A stretch of 27,884 nucleotides of DNA from Glaciecola sp. UBA1851 (GCA_002338515.1 DDIL01000198.1:1-27884), one strand, 5' to 3'; counted from the stretch's first letter, positions 8,096-16,845 are shown. Notes: a model not told the origin generated them from the sequence alone. Translations and numbers: made by a program.

Positions 8096-8105
8096 TAAAA
8101 GCTGT

Positions 8106-9590
8106 TTAAATGCTTAATCTCATCATGCTATCTTGCGCTGCCCTAAGCTGTGAAATACGGCCTTTAATACGTTGCTTCTCTAAGTTATCAGAACCGGTTT
8201 GATTGTATGCAAACTGTAATTCGTCAATGGCTAATGGGTAAGCAGATATTAGTGCGTAAATTTCAGCTTGTGCCATATGCGCCTCTTTTTTACGCTGATC
8301 TCTATTGTAAGCTTCATTAAGCAATTGATACGCTAAAAAAGACTCTTTATCAATTAATAATAAATCTCTTAAAATTTGTATGGCCGGGTCAAAATTACCA
8401 GCACTAATGTAGGCATTAGCTAGATTTAACGCCAACACGGTATTCGTTGGTTTTAGTTTCCATACAGGCGTTAACATTTCAATTGCTTGTAAGGTATTAT
8501 CTAACTTCATGTGTAAATCAGTCATCAAATCGAGATAGAATAAATTCTCTGGCTGTTCAGACAGCAAGGTTTGCATAATATTAAAACTTTTTTGGTATTC
8601 TTCTGCTTCAAATAAACTGATTGCAAGACCATATTGAGTTGCATCTTGTACCACCGCATTTCCTTTGCCTAAATTACTTGAAAAATAATTAATATTACGC
8701 TCTGGCGTACTCATATATCTACCTTGAACGCGCGCTTTTGCTAAATGGAAGTTAAGGCTTGTAGGCAGGTTAACTTTACCGTAGGCCCTTGCTCTAGATA
8801 AGGTTTGGGCGACTCGGTCTGCTGGAAGTGGGTGAGTTTGTAAGAAAGCTAATTGGTTAGAGCGTCCTCTTGTTTGAGCAATTAACTTGTCAAAGAAACC
8901 CGGCGCGCCCATGGGATCAAAACCAGCCCTATATAAAATGTTTAGACCAATATTATCTGCTTCTTCTTCGTTGTTTCGAGTAAAGTTAATATTTGCTTGT
9001 GCTCCCGCCGCGCTAGACGCTTGAATAGCAGCAATTCCGGCTTCTGGATCAGCTATTGCTAATAATAAACCGCCAATCATACTTGCAATTTGTAATGGAG
9101 AATTACGTGCTTGATTCTGAGCCCTTCTTGCAAGGTGTCGTTGGGTAACGTGTGCTACCTCGTGCGCAAGAACAGACGCTAGTTCACTTTCAGAAGATGC
9201 TTGAGCAATAAGCCCTGAATGTATACCAATATGACCACCGTAGAATGCAAATGCATTAATAACGGGGTTATTTATAATGAAAAATTTAAATGGAAATTTC
9301 GTATTATCGGCGTGTATAACTAAACGGTTACCAAGGCCTTGAATATATTCTTGCAAAACAGGATCATACACTAAGGGGGCTTGGCCTCTTAGTTGACGCA
9401 TGATCACGTCGCCTACTATTTTTTCTTTATCTATAGTCAATGCATCTGATGCAACCACCCCAATTTCGGGTAGCTGATTTCTATTATCGTTTAACGATTG
9501 TGCATAGGCTTTTGCCACGACTAATGAGCAAATTATGTACATGCTCGATAAAACTAGAATGGTTGGTCGCTTAAGGGCGCTGACTATCAT
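8106..9590 (-). CDS. bepA: BepA, periplasmic M48 metalloprotease/chaperone with TPR domain
   Basis: BepA (YfgC) promotes assembly of the LPS transporter LptD and degrades stalled outer-membrane proteins. The 494 residues are close to E. coli BepA (487). A signal peptide covers about residues 1-31, ending AKAYAQS. The zinc site HEVAH is at 143-147, with the third-ligand motif EEEAD at 208-212 and the regulatory-histidine motif LQTHPLP with H253. Helical TPR-like repeats fill about 310-490. Upstream of the ATG only a weak GGAAG is present, 13 bases away. Its position between perM and the arsC-like gene mirrors E. coli, except for the intervening tlpA-like gene. Confidence 0.94.
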   Translation of the reverse strand: MIVSALKRPTILVLSSMYIICSLVVAKAYAQSLNDNRNQLPEIGVVASDALTIDKEKIVGDVIMRQLRGQAPLVYDPVLQEYIQGLGNRLVIHADNTKFPFKFFIINNPVINAFAFYGGHIGIHSGLIAQASSESELASVLAHEVAHVTQRHLARRAQNQARNSPLQIASMIGGLLLAIADPEAGIAAIQASSAAGAQANINFTRNNEEEADNIGLNILYRAGFDPMGAPGFFDKLIAQTRGRSNQLAFLQTHPLPADRVAQTLSRARAYGKVNLPTSLNFHLAKARVQGRYMSTPERNINYFSSNLGKGNAVVQDATQYGLAISLFEAEEYQKSFNIMQTLLSEQPENLFYLDLMTDLHMKLDNTLQAIEMLTPVWKLKPTNTVLALNLANAYISAGNFDPAIQILRDLLLIDKESFLAYQLLNEAYNRDQRKKEAHMAQAEIYALISAYPLAIDELQFAYNQTGSDNLEKQRIKGRISQLRAAQDSMMRLSI

Positions 9591-9768
9591 TTAAATTTCA
9601 CACTTCCATTTTAAAATTCTGTTTATACTTTTAGTAGACCTTGTATACTCTGCATAGTTTCGAACATAGATAATTAAACCATAATATAAATAATATAGCG
9701 TGATTTTTAAAGTATCTCCATATTTACACTACTTTCAATCGAGTTAACTTACATTTAAAGGAAAATGC

Positions 9769-10839
9769 ATGTTTGGTGTGTTAGGCAATTGGTACAAGCG
9801 CAAGTTCTCAGATCCCAATGCAATGATGCTACTTTTACTTATATTGTTTGCAAGTTTATTATTGTATGTGTTTGGTGGCATTTTAATGCCAGTACTTGTG
9901 GCAATTGTGATTGCGTATTTACTTGATGTGCCGGTTACTAAAATGGAACGCCTAGGCGCACGCAGGGCCCTAGCCACATCTTTCACATTGGTAATATTCT
10001 TTGTTATCACTTTTATTCTAGCGGTAAGTTTAATCCCCATTATATCTAAACAGAGCGTCAATTTAGTTAAAGAAATACCGCTTATTTGGAATTCAACTCA
10101 AGCATGGTTAGATGATTTACCAAATAGGTACCCATCATTAGTAGGTGTAGACTATATAAATGCCGCGCTCTCGGGAGTAAACGAGCATATTGTTGCACTT
10201 GGTGAACAAGTGCTTGCAGCGTCTTTTAGTTCACTTGGTAACATTGCCGCTATTTTAATCTATATGATATTGGTGCCTTTAATGGTATTTTTCATGTTAA
10301 ATGACAAACATGTTTTTCTTAAAAGCCTATCTAATATTTTACCTAAAGAACGACGTCTAATTACGCAAGTAGGCGAGGAAATGAATACGCAAATTGCCAA
10401 TTATATTCGTGGAAAGGTGATTGAAATTGTGATTGTAGGCGCCGTAAGCAGTATCGCGTTTACATTTTTAGATTTACGTTTTTCAGTTTTACTTGGTGTG
10501 TTAGTTGGATTTTCAGTACTTATTCCTTATATAGGCGCAGCGGTAGTAACTATCCCAGTAGCAGTAGTTGGCCTTTTTCAATTTGGCTTGACTGCTGAGT
10601 TTGGGTACCTAATGCTTGTATATTTCATTATTCAAGCGCTTGATGGTAATTTACTTGTACCTATCCTATTCTCAGAAGCCGTCAGCTTACACCCTCTGTA
10701 TATTATCGTTGCGGTGTTGTTGTTTGGTGGCTTGTGGGGTTTTTGGGGAGTATTTTTTGCCATACCATTAGCCACCTTAGTTAAGGCATTAATAACAGCT
10801 TGGTCAAGCCCGCAAAAAGTATTAGAGAAAGGCGTGTAA
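9769..10839 (+). CDS. perM: PerM / AI-2E transporter family permease
   Basis: This 356-residue polytopic inner-membrane protein belongs to the AI-2 exporter (TqsA/PerM/YfgO) superfamily. Hydrophobic segments are visible at about residues 17-33, 37-53, 70-91, 156-177, 218-234, 238-270, 278-300 and 308-341. The family landmarks PYIGA (253-257) and DGNLLVPILF (292-301) are present. The substrate is not established; E. coli PerM is a putative permease, and the superfamily includes Na+/H+ antiporters. AAAGGAAAA gives a good ribosome-binding site. It is divergent from bepA across 178 AT-rich bases, the same arrangement as in E. coli. Confidence 0.88.
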   Translation: MFGVLGNWYKRKFSDPNAMMLLLLILFASLLLYVFGGILMPVLVAIVIAYLLDVPVTKMERLGARRALATSFTLVIFFVITFILAVSLIPIISKQSVNLVKEIPLIWNSTQAWLDDLPNRYPSLVGVDYINAALSGVNEHIVALGEQVLAASFSSLGNIAAILIYMILVPLMVFFMLNDKHVFLKSLSNILPKERRLITQVGEEMNTQIANYIRGKVIEIVIVGAVSSIAFTFLDLRFSVLLGVLVGFSVLIPYIGAAVVTIPVAVVGLFQFGLTAEFGYLMLVYFIIQALDGNLLVPILFSEAVSLHPLYIIVAVLLFGGLWGFWGVFFAIPLATLVKALITAWSSPQKVLEKGV

Positions 10840-10926
10840 GTTTAATTATTAACGCTAAAATTTGTGACCAAAACTGAAAAGTGGGTAGTTATAAATGGTT
10901 AGTTATCATCGCCTTATAGATAATAA

Positions 10927-10949
10927 AAAGGGACCCTGCGGATCCCTTT
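10927..10949 (-). terminator. Intrinsic terminator after bcp
   Basis: AAAGGGA and TCCCTTT form a 7-bp stem. After a C/A mismatch it continues with CC/GG around a TGC loop. On the minus strand the stem is followed by TTTTTATTAT, so it most likely ends the gcvR-bcp transcript. On the plus strand, where perM ends 87 bases upstream, the T-run is poor. Confidence 0.7.
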
Positions 10950-10989
10950 GTGAGATTGTTACAGAACGAAATATTCTGACTGAAAGAAT

Positions 10990-11448
10990 CTAAATGGCTG
11001 CTAAAACAACTTCGTGATGGTCTTTTGTTTTAAATTTATTGAAAACTTCTTCTACTTTGCCGTTTTCATCAATTAAAAAACTAATTCTGTGAATACCATC
11101 ATATTCCTTGCCCATGAATTTTTTCAATCCCCATACACCGAATGCATCAGCAATGGCGTGGTCTTCGTCAGAAAGTAAATTAAAATTTAATGACTCTTTT
11201 TCTACAAATTTTGCGAGACGCTTTACTGGATCTGGGCTTATACCTAACACTTCTACACCTTTATCAATAAAGGTTTGCATACTATCACGCAGTCCTTTTG
11301 CTTGTACCGTGCAGCCTGGAGTGGAGGCTTTTGGGTAAAAATAGACTAACACTTTTTTGCCTTGCAAGCCTGTTAAGCTAACCGTTTCGTCGTTTTGATT
11401 TTTTAGTTCAAATGATGGCGCATTATCACCAGCTTTCAATGTGTTCAT
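10990..11448 (-). CDS. bcp: Bacterioferritin comigratory protein / PrxQ-type peroxiredoxin
   Basis: Bcp reduces hydrogen peroxide and organic hydroperoxides through a peroxidatic cysteine. The 152-residue protein shows the AhpC/TSA motif YFYPKASTPGCT with peroxidatic C46 and the conserved T43 and P44. The position five residues on, where E. coli Bcp has its resolving cysteine (TVQAC), is K51 here. C46 is the only cysteine in the protein, which implies a 1-Cys mechanism with an external thiol reductant. The start overlaps the end of gcvR by 23 bases, so the two genes form a coupled operon, as in E. coli. Confidence 0.94.
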   Translation of the reverse strand: MNTLKAGDNAPSFELKNQNDETVSLTGLQGKKVLVYFYPKASTPGCTVQAKGLRDSMQTFIDKGVEVLGISPDPVKRLAKFVEKESLNFNLLSDEDHAIADAFGVWGLKKFMGKEYDGIHRISFLIDENGKVEEVFNKFKTKDHHEVVLAAI

Positions 11449-11980
11449 GATGTTCCTTATAATCGTTGTGGCTAATTTTTCCGTGTAGGTTCAAACCATC
11501 TAATAAATTAATCATTGTTTTATCAAAAGCTTCTAAATCGAGGGTTTTAGGGGCTGATAGCACCATTTTACATTCTAATGTTTGACTTTCGCCTTGATGC
11601 TCTGTTTTTTGTCTTAGCGCACTTATACTTACTTGCATCTCAGACAGTGATTGCATTACTTTAAACATCACGCCACTTGCGTCTAAACCATAAAATGTTA
11701 GGTTTATCACCTTTTCAATATTTTGCTTTTGATGGCCACTGGTACGTTTCATTAAACAAAGCAGATCATGCTCAACACACAAGTTGTTGAGTTCTAATTC
11801 AAGCAGCGTTATTTTATTTGTGATACCTCTAACAATCAATGTTAGGCAAGAATCAGTGCCATATTGTGCTTGCCTACTATCAAGAATATTACAACTTTGA
11901 TTACTAATGCATGCAGTAACATTACATAATGATGTATTCGAAAATTTCCCTAAAACGTTAATAATTAGTTCACTTTCCAC
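11426..11980 (-). CDS. gcvR: Glycine cleavage system regulatory protein GcvR
   Basis: GcvR is an ACT-domain protein that in E. coli binds the activator GcvA and represses gcvTHP when glycine is scarce. The 184 residues contain two ACT-like units, about 1-80 (CNILDSRQAQYGTDSCL) and 92-175 (NLTFYGLDASGVMFKV), separated by LMKRTSG, which also occurs in E. coli GcvR. The start is GTG; AGAGG lies about 10 bases upstream and no in-frame ATG fits. Its position before bcp and divergent from dapA matches E. coli. Sequence conservation is modest, but context makes the call secure. Confidence 0.88.
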   Translation of the reverse strand: MESELIINVLGKFSNTSLCNVTACISNQSCNILDSRQAQYGTDSCLTLIVRGITNKITLLELELNNLCVEHDLLCLMKRTSGHQKQNIEKVINLTFYGLDASGVMFKVMQSLSEMQVSISALRQKTEHQGESQTLECKMVLSAPKTLDLEAFDKTMINLLDGLNLHGKISHNDYKEHHEHIESW

Positions 11981-12493
11981 AATGAGTAAACCTCTACTTA
12001 TTATATTTAAATATTTATCGAAACTAAAATAAGCAATTTATGGTCGTTTGCCAATTTTATTTTTCTCATGACATTGTGTTAACCGTTGGGTTTCATCAGC
12101 CAGTCTAGTTTTAATTTATATTCATTCTCTATGTTCAATAAACAGCTTAAAAATTTTCGCATTTAGAAATGAAATAGATAATGCATATATTATAGATTAA
12201 CAGACCCTAACTAATTAGTGGCACATATCAGGTTTTGTATAGTTTAAAGATAATAAAACACTTAAACTTCTCACTACAAAGAATCTTAGAGCGTTTGCGT
12301 TTTAATTTGAACGCGTTTTCGAACAAAATTTATACTAAACATTTAGCATGGTTTTGTTGAAAATTAAGGTGCTTATTGGTTTTCATGTTAAATATGAATA
12401 AATTGCGCATTATATGTCGTAAATGATGCTTAAACTCTTGTGTTTGGAACTTCAGACTACTACTATTGCGCTACAAAAAATAAGGGGGATTAA
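11981..12493. other. Intergenic region between gcvR and dapA
   Basis: These 513 AT-rich bases separate the divergent gcvR and dapA starts. I see no supported gene. The right half contains a possible dapA promoter, listed separately. An imperfect cluster of GCGTT/AACGC words sits at about 12291-12320. I see no lysine-riboswitch-like structure. The left half (about 12000-12250) shows nothing I can assign. Confidence 0.5.
12307..12336 (+). promoter_or_regulatory. Possible sigma-70 promoter of dapA
   Basis: TTGAAC (12307-12312) and TATACT (12331-12336) are separated by 18 bases, matching the -35 consensus at 4 of 6 and the -10 at 5 of 6. Transcription would start near 12343 and give a leader of about 150 bases before dapA. 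In such AT-rich DNA, chance matches are common. Confidence 0.35.
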
Positions 12494-13378
12494 ATGTTTC
12501 GTGGTAGTTATGTCGCTATAGTGACGCCTATGCTTGAATCAGGTAAAGTGGACTATGCTAGTCTTCAAAATTTAGTAGATTTTCATATTGAAAATAATAC
12601 ACATGGCCTTGTTGCAGTGGGTACTACCGGCGAATCAGCCACACTCCCTTTTGACGAACATATAGACGTCATTAAATTTGTTGTTAAATGTGCAAATAAA
12701 AAAATGCCAGTTATTGCGGGAACCGGCGCTAACTCTACTGAAGAAGCGGTTTTTTTAACTAAAAATGTGGGTGACTGCGGCGTTGATGGGTTTTTAAGTG
12801 TTGTACCTTATTACAATAAGCCTCAACAAAAAGGATTAGTTCAACATTTTACGCATATAGCGAATGCGTCTGAACTACCTTTAATTCTATACAATGTACC
12901 AAGCAGAACTGTTTTAGACATGCATACATCTACAGTTAAAGAGTTGTCTAAACATCCGAATATTGTTGGTATTAAAGACGCAACAGGTGATTTGAATAGA
13001 CTGAATGAGTTAAAAGAAGCGTTAAGCGATGACTTTTTGTTATTTAGTGGTGACGATTCGACAGGCTGTGACTTTTTAAATAACGGTGGGCATGGCGTTA
13101 TTTCAGTAACATCTAACGTGGTTCCTGCTCAAATGTCTAAAATGTGCGAATATGCACTAGCAGGTGAAAAAGCCAAAGCCAAACAAATAGATGACAAATT
13201 ACAAAGCCTGCATAGTGCGTTATTTACTGTGCCTAATCCGGTATTACCAAAGTGGGCATTATATAAAATGGGCTTGATAGCATTACCTAATTTAAGGTTG
13301 CCGATGGTTTTACCTGAACTAAATGAGCAAATAGCTATCGAACAAGAGTTGAAAAATTTAGGTTTAATAAAAGAATAA
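12494..13378 (+). CDS. dapA: 4-hydroxy-tetrahydrodipicolinate synthase
   Basis: DapA condenses pyruvate with aspartate semialdehyde, the committed step to diaminopimelate and lysine, and so supplies peptidoglycan. The 294-residue TIM-barrel protein keeps the E. coli residue numbering: Schiff-base K161 (GIKDATGD), Y133 (ILYNVPSR), T44 and T45 (GTTGE), Y107 and R138. A strong AAGGGGG lies 5 bases before the ATG. The stop codon is immediately followed by the bamC ATG with no spacer, so the two genes are co-translated, as in the E. coli dapA-bamC operon. Confidence 0.98.
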   Translation: MFRGSYVAIVTPMLESGKVDYASLQNLVDFHIENNTHGLVAVGTTGESATLPFDEHIDVIKFVVKCANKKMPVIAGTGANSTEEAVFLTKNVGDCGVDGFLSVVPYYNKPQQKGLVQHFTHIANASELPLILYNVPSRTVLDMHTSTVKELSKHPNIVGIKDATGDLNRLNELKEALSDDFLLFSGDDSTGCDFLNNGGHGVISVTSNVVPAQMSKMCEYALAGEKAKAKQIDDKLQSLHSALFTVPNPVLPKWALYKMGLIALPNLRLPMVLPELNEQIAIEQELKNLGLIKE

Positions 13379-14479
13379 ATGAAAAAACAAATTTTTATAG
13401 TAATTCAATCGATAATTTTTGTCAGTGCCTGTTCCAGTCCTGGCGAACGAGAGCTCGCATCAGGTGGTTACGAATACTTAGATGTAAAAGAAACGAAAGA
13501 AGAGCTGAATGTACCTAAAGACTTAGCTGAGCCTAACCTTTCTGGTATATACGCGTTGCCCACACTAAAAAACGAGAATAAATCAGAATTAATGGGTGAG
13601 GAAATAACCATTAGTTCACCTCGTTTAGTGTTACCCCTTGTTGCTGGGACACATGTTGAAGAAGGTAGTCAAACAGCGCAAATAAATTTCGATCAAATCA
13701 ATGATAGCAAACCATTAAATACGACTATCTGGGACAAGGTATTATCATATCTTGAGAAAAATGATATTGGTGTTGACAGCTTTGATAGAGAAAATAATAT
13801 TTTGATTACTGATTGGGTAATTTCACAAACCGAAACCTCATCTTCTTGGTATGAATTTTCTGATAAATATGTTGAGCATGCTAAAAAGTTTAAACTAGCC
13901 TTAGATATTGCCCCTCATGGAAGAACCGCGTCTTTAACGAATGAAGTAGTGGAATATATTAACGATAGCGGTGAATCAAATATGGCTAGCCTGAATCCAA
14001 TTAATAAACGTAATAATGAAGTCAATTTTTTAAATTATATAATTGCAGAATATGACTTTGATGTCCGTTTAGCTCAAACGCAAAGAATCAATATGATTAG
14101 GGAAGGATTTAAATCTTCTTTAGGATTCAATGCTGATGGTGACAGCGCATATATGATTGACGCTAAATATAATAATGCTTGGCCTCGATTATTATTAGTG
14201 TTACGCAAAATGAATTTTGATGTCATCGATTTAGATCAGTCTTCTGGCATTATGTTTGTGGTGTATAACGGTGAAGACGAGGGATTTTTTACTCGTTTGT
14301 TTGGTACCGATGCATTACCGTTAGAGCAAGATACATATCGAATTTTTGTTAGCCGCGCTGGTGCAAAAACTAGTGTGACGCTTAAAGATGATGAAAGTGT
14401 GACCCTAGATCTCGATACGGTAACAGGAATTTTTCCAACCTTTAAAGAATTAATGGCATCAGATAATTTAGATATCTAA
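13379..14479 (+). CDS. bamC: Outer-membrane assembly lipoprotein BamC
   Basis: BamC (NlpB) is a lipoprotein of the BAM complex that inserts beta-barrel proteins into the outer membrane. The lipobox VSAC puts the acylated cysteine at C18. The adjacent unstructured segment GYEYLDVKET...ELNVPKDL corresponds to the N-terminal region that wraps around BamD in E. coli. Two helix-grip domains are expected at about 105-215 and 235-345; the second includes AWPRLLLVL and IFVSRAGAKTSVTL. At 366 residues it is slightly longer than E. coli BamC (344). It starts directly after the dapA stop and is followed 55 bases later by purC. Confidence 0.92.
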   Translation: MKKQIFIVIQSIIFVSACSSPGERELASGGYEYLDVKETKEELNVPKDLAEPNLSGIYALPTLKNENKSELMGEEITISSPRLVLPLVAGTHVEEGSQTAQINFDQINDSKPLNTTIWDKVLSYLEKNDIGVDSFDRENNILITDWVISQTETSSSWYEFSDKYVEHAKKFKLALDIAPHGRTASLTNEVVEYINDSGESNMASLNPINKRNNEVNFLNYIIAEYDFDVRLAQTQRINMIREGFKSSLGFNADGDSAYMIDAKYNNAWPRLLLVLRKMNFDVIDLDQSSGIMFVVYNGEDEGFFTRLFGTDALPLEQDTYRIFVSRAGAKTSVTLKDDESVTLDLDTVTGIFPTFKELMASDNLDI

Positions 14480-14534
14480 TAACCATACTAATCTTTTAAT
14501 AATTACATCCCTATTAGGCGGAGTAGAGAACAGC

Positions 14535-15248
14535 ATGCAAAAAGTAAGTGAATTATATCGTGGTAAAGCAAAGACGGTATTTGTGACTGATGATCCTTCT
14601 AAACTTATTTTAGAATTTAGAAACGACACTTCTGCTTTTGATGGTGAAAAAATTGAACAGTTAGATCGCAAGGGTGAAGTTAACAATAAATTCAATCATT
14701 ACATTATGCAAAAACTTGAGCAAGCTGATATTCCTACTCAAGTTGAAGAGTTATTAAATGATAATGAAAGCTTAGTTAAAAAATTAGACATGATCCCCGT
14801 TGAGTGTGTTATCCGAAATTATGCTGCAGGCTCGCTTTGTCGTCGATTGGGCGTAGAAGAGGGGAGTGAATTAAATCCTCCAACATTTGAATTTTTTCTA
14901 AAAAATGATGCACTACATGATCCCATGATAAACGAATCTCATTGTTTATCTTTCGGTTGGGCAACTGAATCACAAATTTCAGAGATGAAGGTGTTAACAT
15001 TTAAAGTTAATCAGGTTTTATCACAGCTATTTTCAAAAGGTGGCATGTTATTAGTAGATTTTAAATTAGAATTTGGTGTGGATGCACAAGGTAACATTGT
15101 TTTGGGAGATGAATTCACGCCAGATGGATGCAGACTTTGGGACAAAGAAACGAAGAAAAAGTTAGATAAAGATAGATTTAGACAAGGTTTGGGCTCGGTA
15201 GTAGAATCGTATATAGAAGTGGCTAACAGGATTGGTTTGGCACTTTAA
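14535..15248 (+). CDS. purC: SAICAR synthetase
   Basis: PurC ligates aspartate to CAIR using ATP, step seven to eight of purine synthesis. The 237 residues match E. coli PurC (237). The N-terminal block LYRGKAKTVF, SAFDGEK, the signature PVECVIRNYAAGSLCRR at about residue 90 and LVDFKLEFG are all present. It follows bamC by 55 bases, as in E. coli, and may be read both from the dapA-bamC transcript and from its own promoter. A bidirectional terminator lies 30 bases after the stop. Confidence 0.98.
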   Translation: MQKVSELYRGKAKTVFVTDDPSKLILEFRNDTSAFDGEKIEQLDRKGEVNNKFNHYIMQKLEQADIPTQVEELLNDNESLVKKLDMIPVECVIRNYAAGSLCRRLGVEEGSELNPPTFEFFLKNDALHDPMINESHCLSFGWATESQISEMKVLTFKVNQVLSQLFSKGGMLLVDFKLEFGVDAQGNIVLGDEFTPDGCRLWDKETKKKLDKDRFRQGLGSVVESYIEVANRIGLAL

Positions 15249-15278
15249 GTAAGCTAGCCTAAAAACCATAACAAAAAC

Positions 15279-15305
15279 AAAAGCCAGAATAAAATCTGGC
15301 TTTTT
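15279..15305. terminator. Bidirectional intrinsic terminator between purC and yfaE
   Basis: AAAGCCAGA and TCTGGCTTT pair perfectly around a short ATAAAA loop, with A-rich sequence on the left and a T-run on the right. This suits termination of both convergent transcripts, purC (plus) and nrdAB-yfaE (minus). The T-run overlaps the yfaE stop codon. Confidence 0.85.
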
Positions 15306-15579
15306 AGTAAATAACTTTTACTTCTATATCTGTTATGGGCTTTGTGCAACAAGACAATATTTCATCGTCGTCAATAAAAGCAAGTGGGTCGAGTGTATAT
15401 TCCACTTGACCTGAAACTAGTTTTGTTCTGCATACCCCACAAAAACCTTCACGACAGTTGTAGGCCATTTCAACACCTGCACTTTCAATGTTCTCTAGAA
15501 CAGATTTACCTTGAGCGCACTCAATATTATTACCGTCTAGCGTAATAGTGGGTGTTTTATTAACAGATACACTGTTCAT
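15304..15579 (-). CDS. yfaE: 2Fe-2S ferredoxin YfaE-like, NrdB cofactor maintenance
   Basis: YfaE is a plant-type [2Fe-2S] ferredoxin that in E. coli delivers electrons to regenerate the diferric-tyrosyl radical of NrdB. The 91-residue protein shows the cluster motif C42-REGF-C47-GV-C50, with the fourth ligand C77 or C78 in SCCTKP. It is the third gene after nrdA and nrdB on the same strand, the expected position for this role. A long hairpin lies between nrdB and yfaE and could lower yfaE expression relative to nrdB. Confidence 0.92.
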   Translation of the reverse strand: MNSVSVNKTPTITLDGNNIECAQGKSVLENIESAGVEMAYNCREGFCGVCRTKLVSGQVEYTLDPLAFIDDDEILSCCTKPITDIEVKVIY

Positions 15580-15607
15580 TTATATTAATTTAACGTGTGA
15601 AAAAGTG

Positions 15608-15638
15608 TTGAGCTAAATGAATGCTTCATCTAGCTCAA
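15608..15638 (-). terminator. Long two-part hairpin between nrdB and yfaE
   Basis: TTGAGCTA/TAGCTCAA (8 bp) continues, after one mismatch, into ATGAA/TTCAT (5 bp) with a 3-base loop. On the minus strand it is followed three bases later by TTTTT. It could be a partial terminator that reduces yfaE transcription or a 3' stabiliser of the nrdAB mRNA. The stem is clear; the role is inferred. Confidence 0.55.
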
Positions 15639-15642
15639 TATT

Positions 15643-16773
15643 TTATAAGTCGAAATCGTCGAACTCGTTTTCACTGACTTCAGCATCAATTTGTGATACT
15701 AAATATGAACTTACCTCTACTTCTTGTGGAGCTACTTGCACATTGTCTGAACTTAAGTAGTTGTTCATCCAAGGAAGCGGATTACTCTTACTTTCAAACT
15801 CTGTTTTAAGTCCAATAGCAGACATACGTTGGTTAGCGATATACTCCACGTAATCACATAGTATTTCTTCGTTTAGTCCTAGCATTGAGCCGTCTTTAAA
15901 CAAATACTTTGCCCATTCTTTTTCTTGTTGAACTGCAGTTAGAAATATTTCTCTCGCTTCATCTGTACACTCTTTCGCAATCTCTGCCATTTCTGGATCG
16001 TCTTTACCTTTAGACCATAGATTTAAAATGTGTTGGGTGCTTGTTAGATGAATATTTTCATCGCGAGCGATTAAGCGGATAATTTTAGAATTCCCCTCCA
16101 TTAATTCTCGCTCTGCAAACGCAAAAGTGCATGCAAACGAGACATAAAATCTGATGGCTTCTAAAGCATTAACTGAGTTCATGCATAAGAACAATTGTTT
16201 TTTAAGTGTACGTTGAGTAATTTCGTGCTCTTCACCATCCACAATATGCTTACCTTCCCCCTGTGTTTGATAAAGTTGGGTAGCAAAAATAAGGTCATCA
16301 TAATATTTAGAGATATCAGTCGCACGTCTTTTTATTTCATCGTTTACAACAATATCATCAAACACTTCGCTTGGATCTGAGAATAGGTTTCTAAGAATAT
16401 GCGTGTAGGATCTTGAGTGAATGGTTTCAAAAAATGACCATGTTTCAACCCAAGTCTCTAATTCAGGTAAAGAAATAATAGGTAAAAATGCAATATTAGG
16501 TGAACGACCCTGTACAGAATCCAACAATGTTTGATATTTCAAGTTTGATGTAAAAATGTGTTTTTCGGCATGAGTTAATTTACCAAAATCAACACGGTCT
16601 TTACTCACATCCACTTCCTCTGGTCGCCAAAAGAATGAAATTTGTTTCTCAATTAGTTTTTCAAAGATAGGATGTTTTTGTTGGTCATAACGTGCAACAT
16701 TAACTGGGTTACCAAAAAACATTGGCTCAGTCATTGTGTCGATTGTTTTTTGATTAAATGTAGTGTATTTCAT
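15643..16773 (-). CDS. nrdB: Class Ia ribonucleotide reductase, small (radical) subunit
   Basis: NrdB houses the diiron-tyrosyl radical that starts ribonucleotide reduction in NrdA. The 376 residues match E. coli NrdB (376). Iron ligands and the radical tyrosine are visible with a one-residue offset: D85, E116, H119 and Y123 in WSFFETIHSRSYTHI, with the later ligands in the NALEAIRFYVSF and ARDENIHL regions. The C-terminal tail SSYLVSQIDAEVSENEF...DL corresponds to the peptide that docks on NrdA. It lies 86 bases after nrdA, separated by a hairpin. Confidence 0.98.
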   Translation of the reverse strand: MKYTTFNQKTIDTMTEPMFFGNPVNVARYDQQKHPIFEKLIEKQISFFWRPEEVDVSKDRVDFGKLTHAEKHIFTSNLKYQTLLDSVQGRSPNIAFLPIISLPELETWVETWSFFETIHSRSYTHILRNLFSDPSEVFDDIVVNDEIKRRATDISKYYDDLIFATQLYQTQGEGKHIVDGEEHEITQRTLKKQLFLCMNSVNALEAIRFYVSFACTFAFAERELMEGNSKIIRLIARDENIHLTSTQHILNLWSKGKDDPEMAEIAKECTDEAREIFLTAVQQEKEWAKYLFKDGSMLGLNEEILCDYVEYIANQRMSAIGLKTEFESKSNPLPWMNNYLSSDNVQVAPQEVEVSSYLVSQIDAEVSENEFDDFDL

Positions 16774-16811
16774 GATTATTATAATAATACCTAATGATAG
16801 TTTAACGCTAT

Positions 16812-16845
16812 TTTACAGCCCTTGAATGCTATCAAAGGCTGTAAA
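16812..16845 (-). other. Intercistronic hairpin between nrdA and nrdB
   Basis: TTTACAGCC/GGCTGTAAA pair over 9 bp. After a C/A mismatch, TTGA/TCAA add 4 bp around a 6-base loop. There is no T-run on the minus strand, so it is not an ordinary terminator. mRNA protection or processing between the two cistrons is the simplest reading, by inference. Confidence 0.6.

Noticed and set aside
11981..12493. Lysine riboswitch in the dapA leader
   Set aside because: No recognisable lysine-riboswitch junction or terminator before dapA.
12423..12521. Possible 32-codon peptide overlapping the dapA start in another frame
   Set aside because: No ribosome-binding site and no features; the strong Shine-Dalgarno sequence belongs to dapA.
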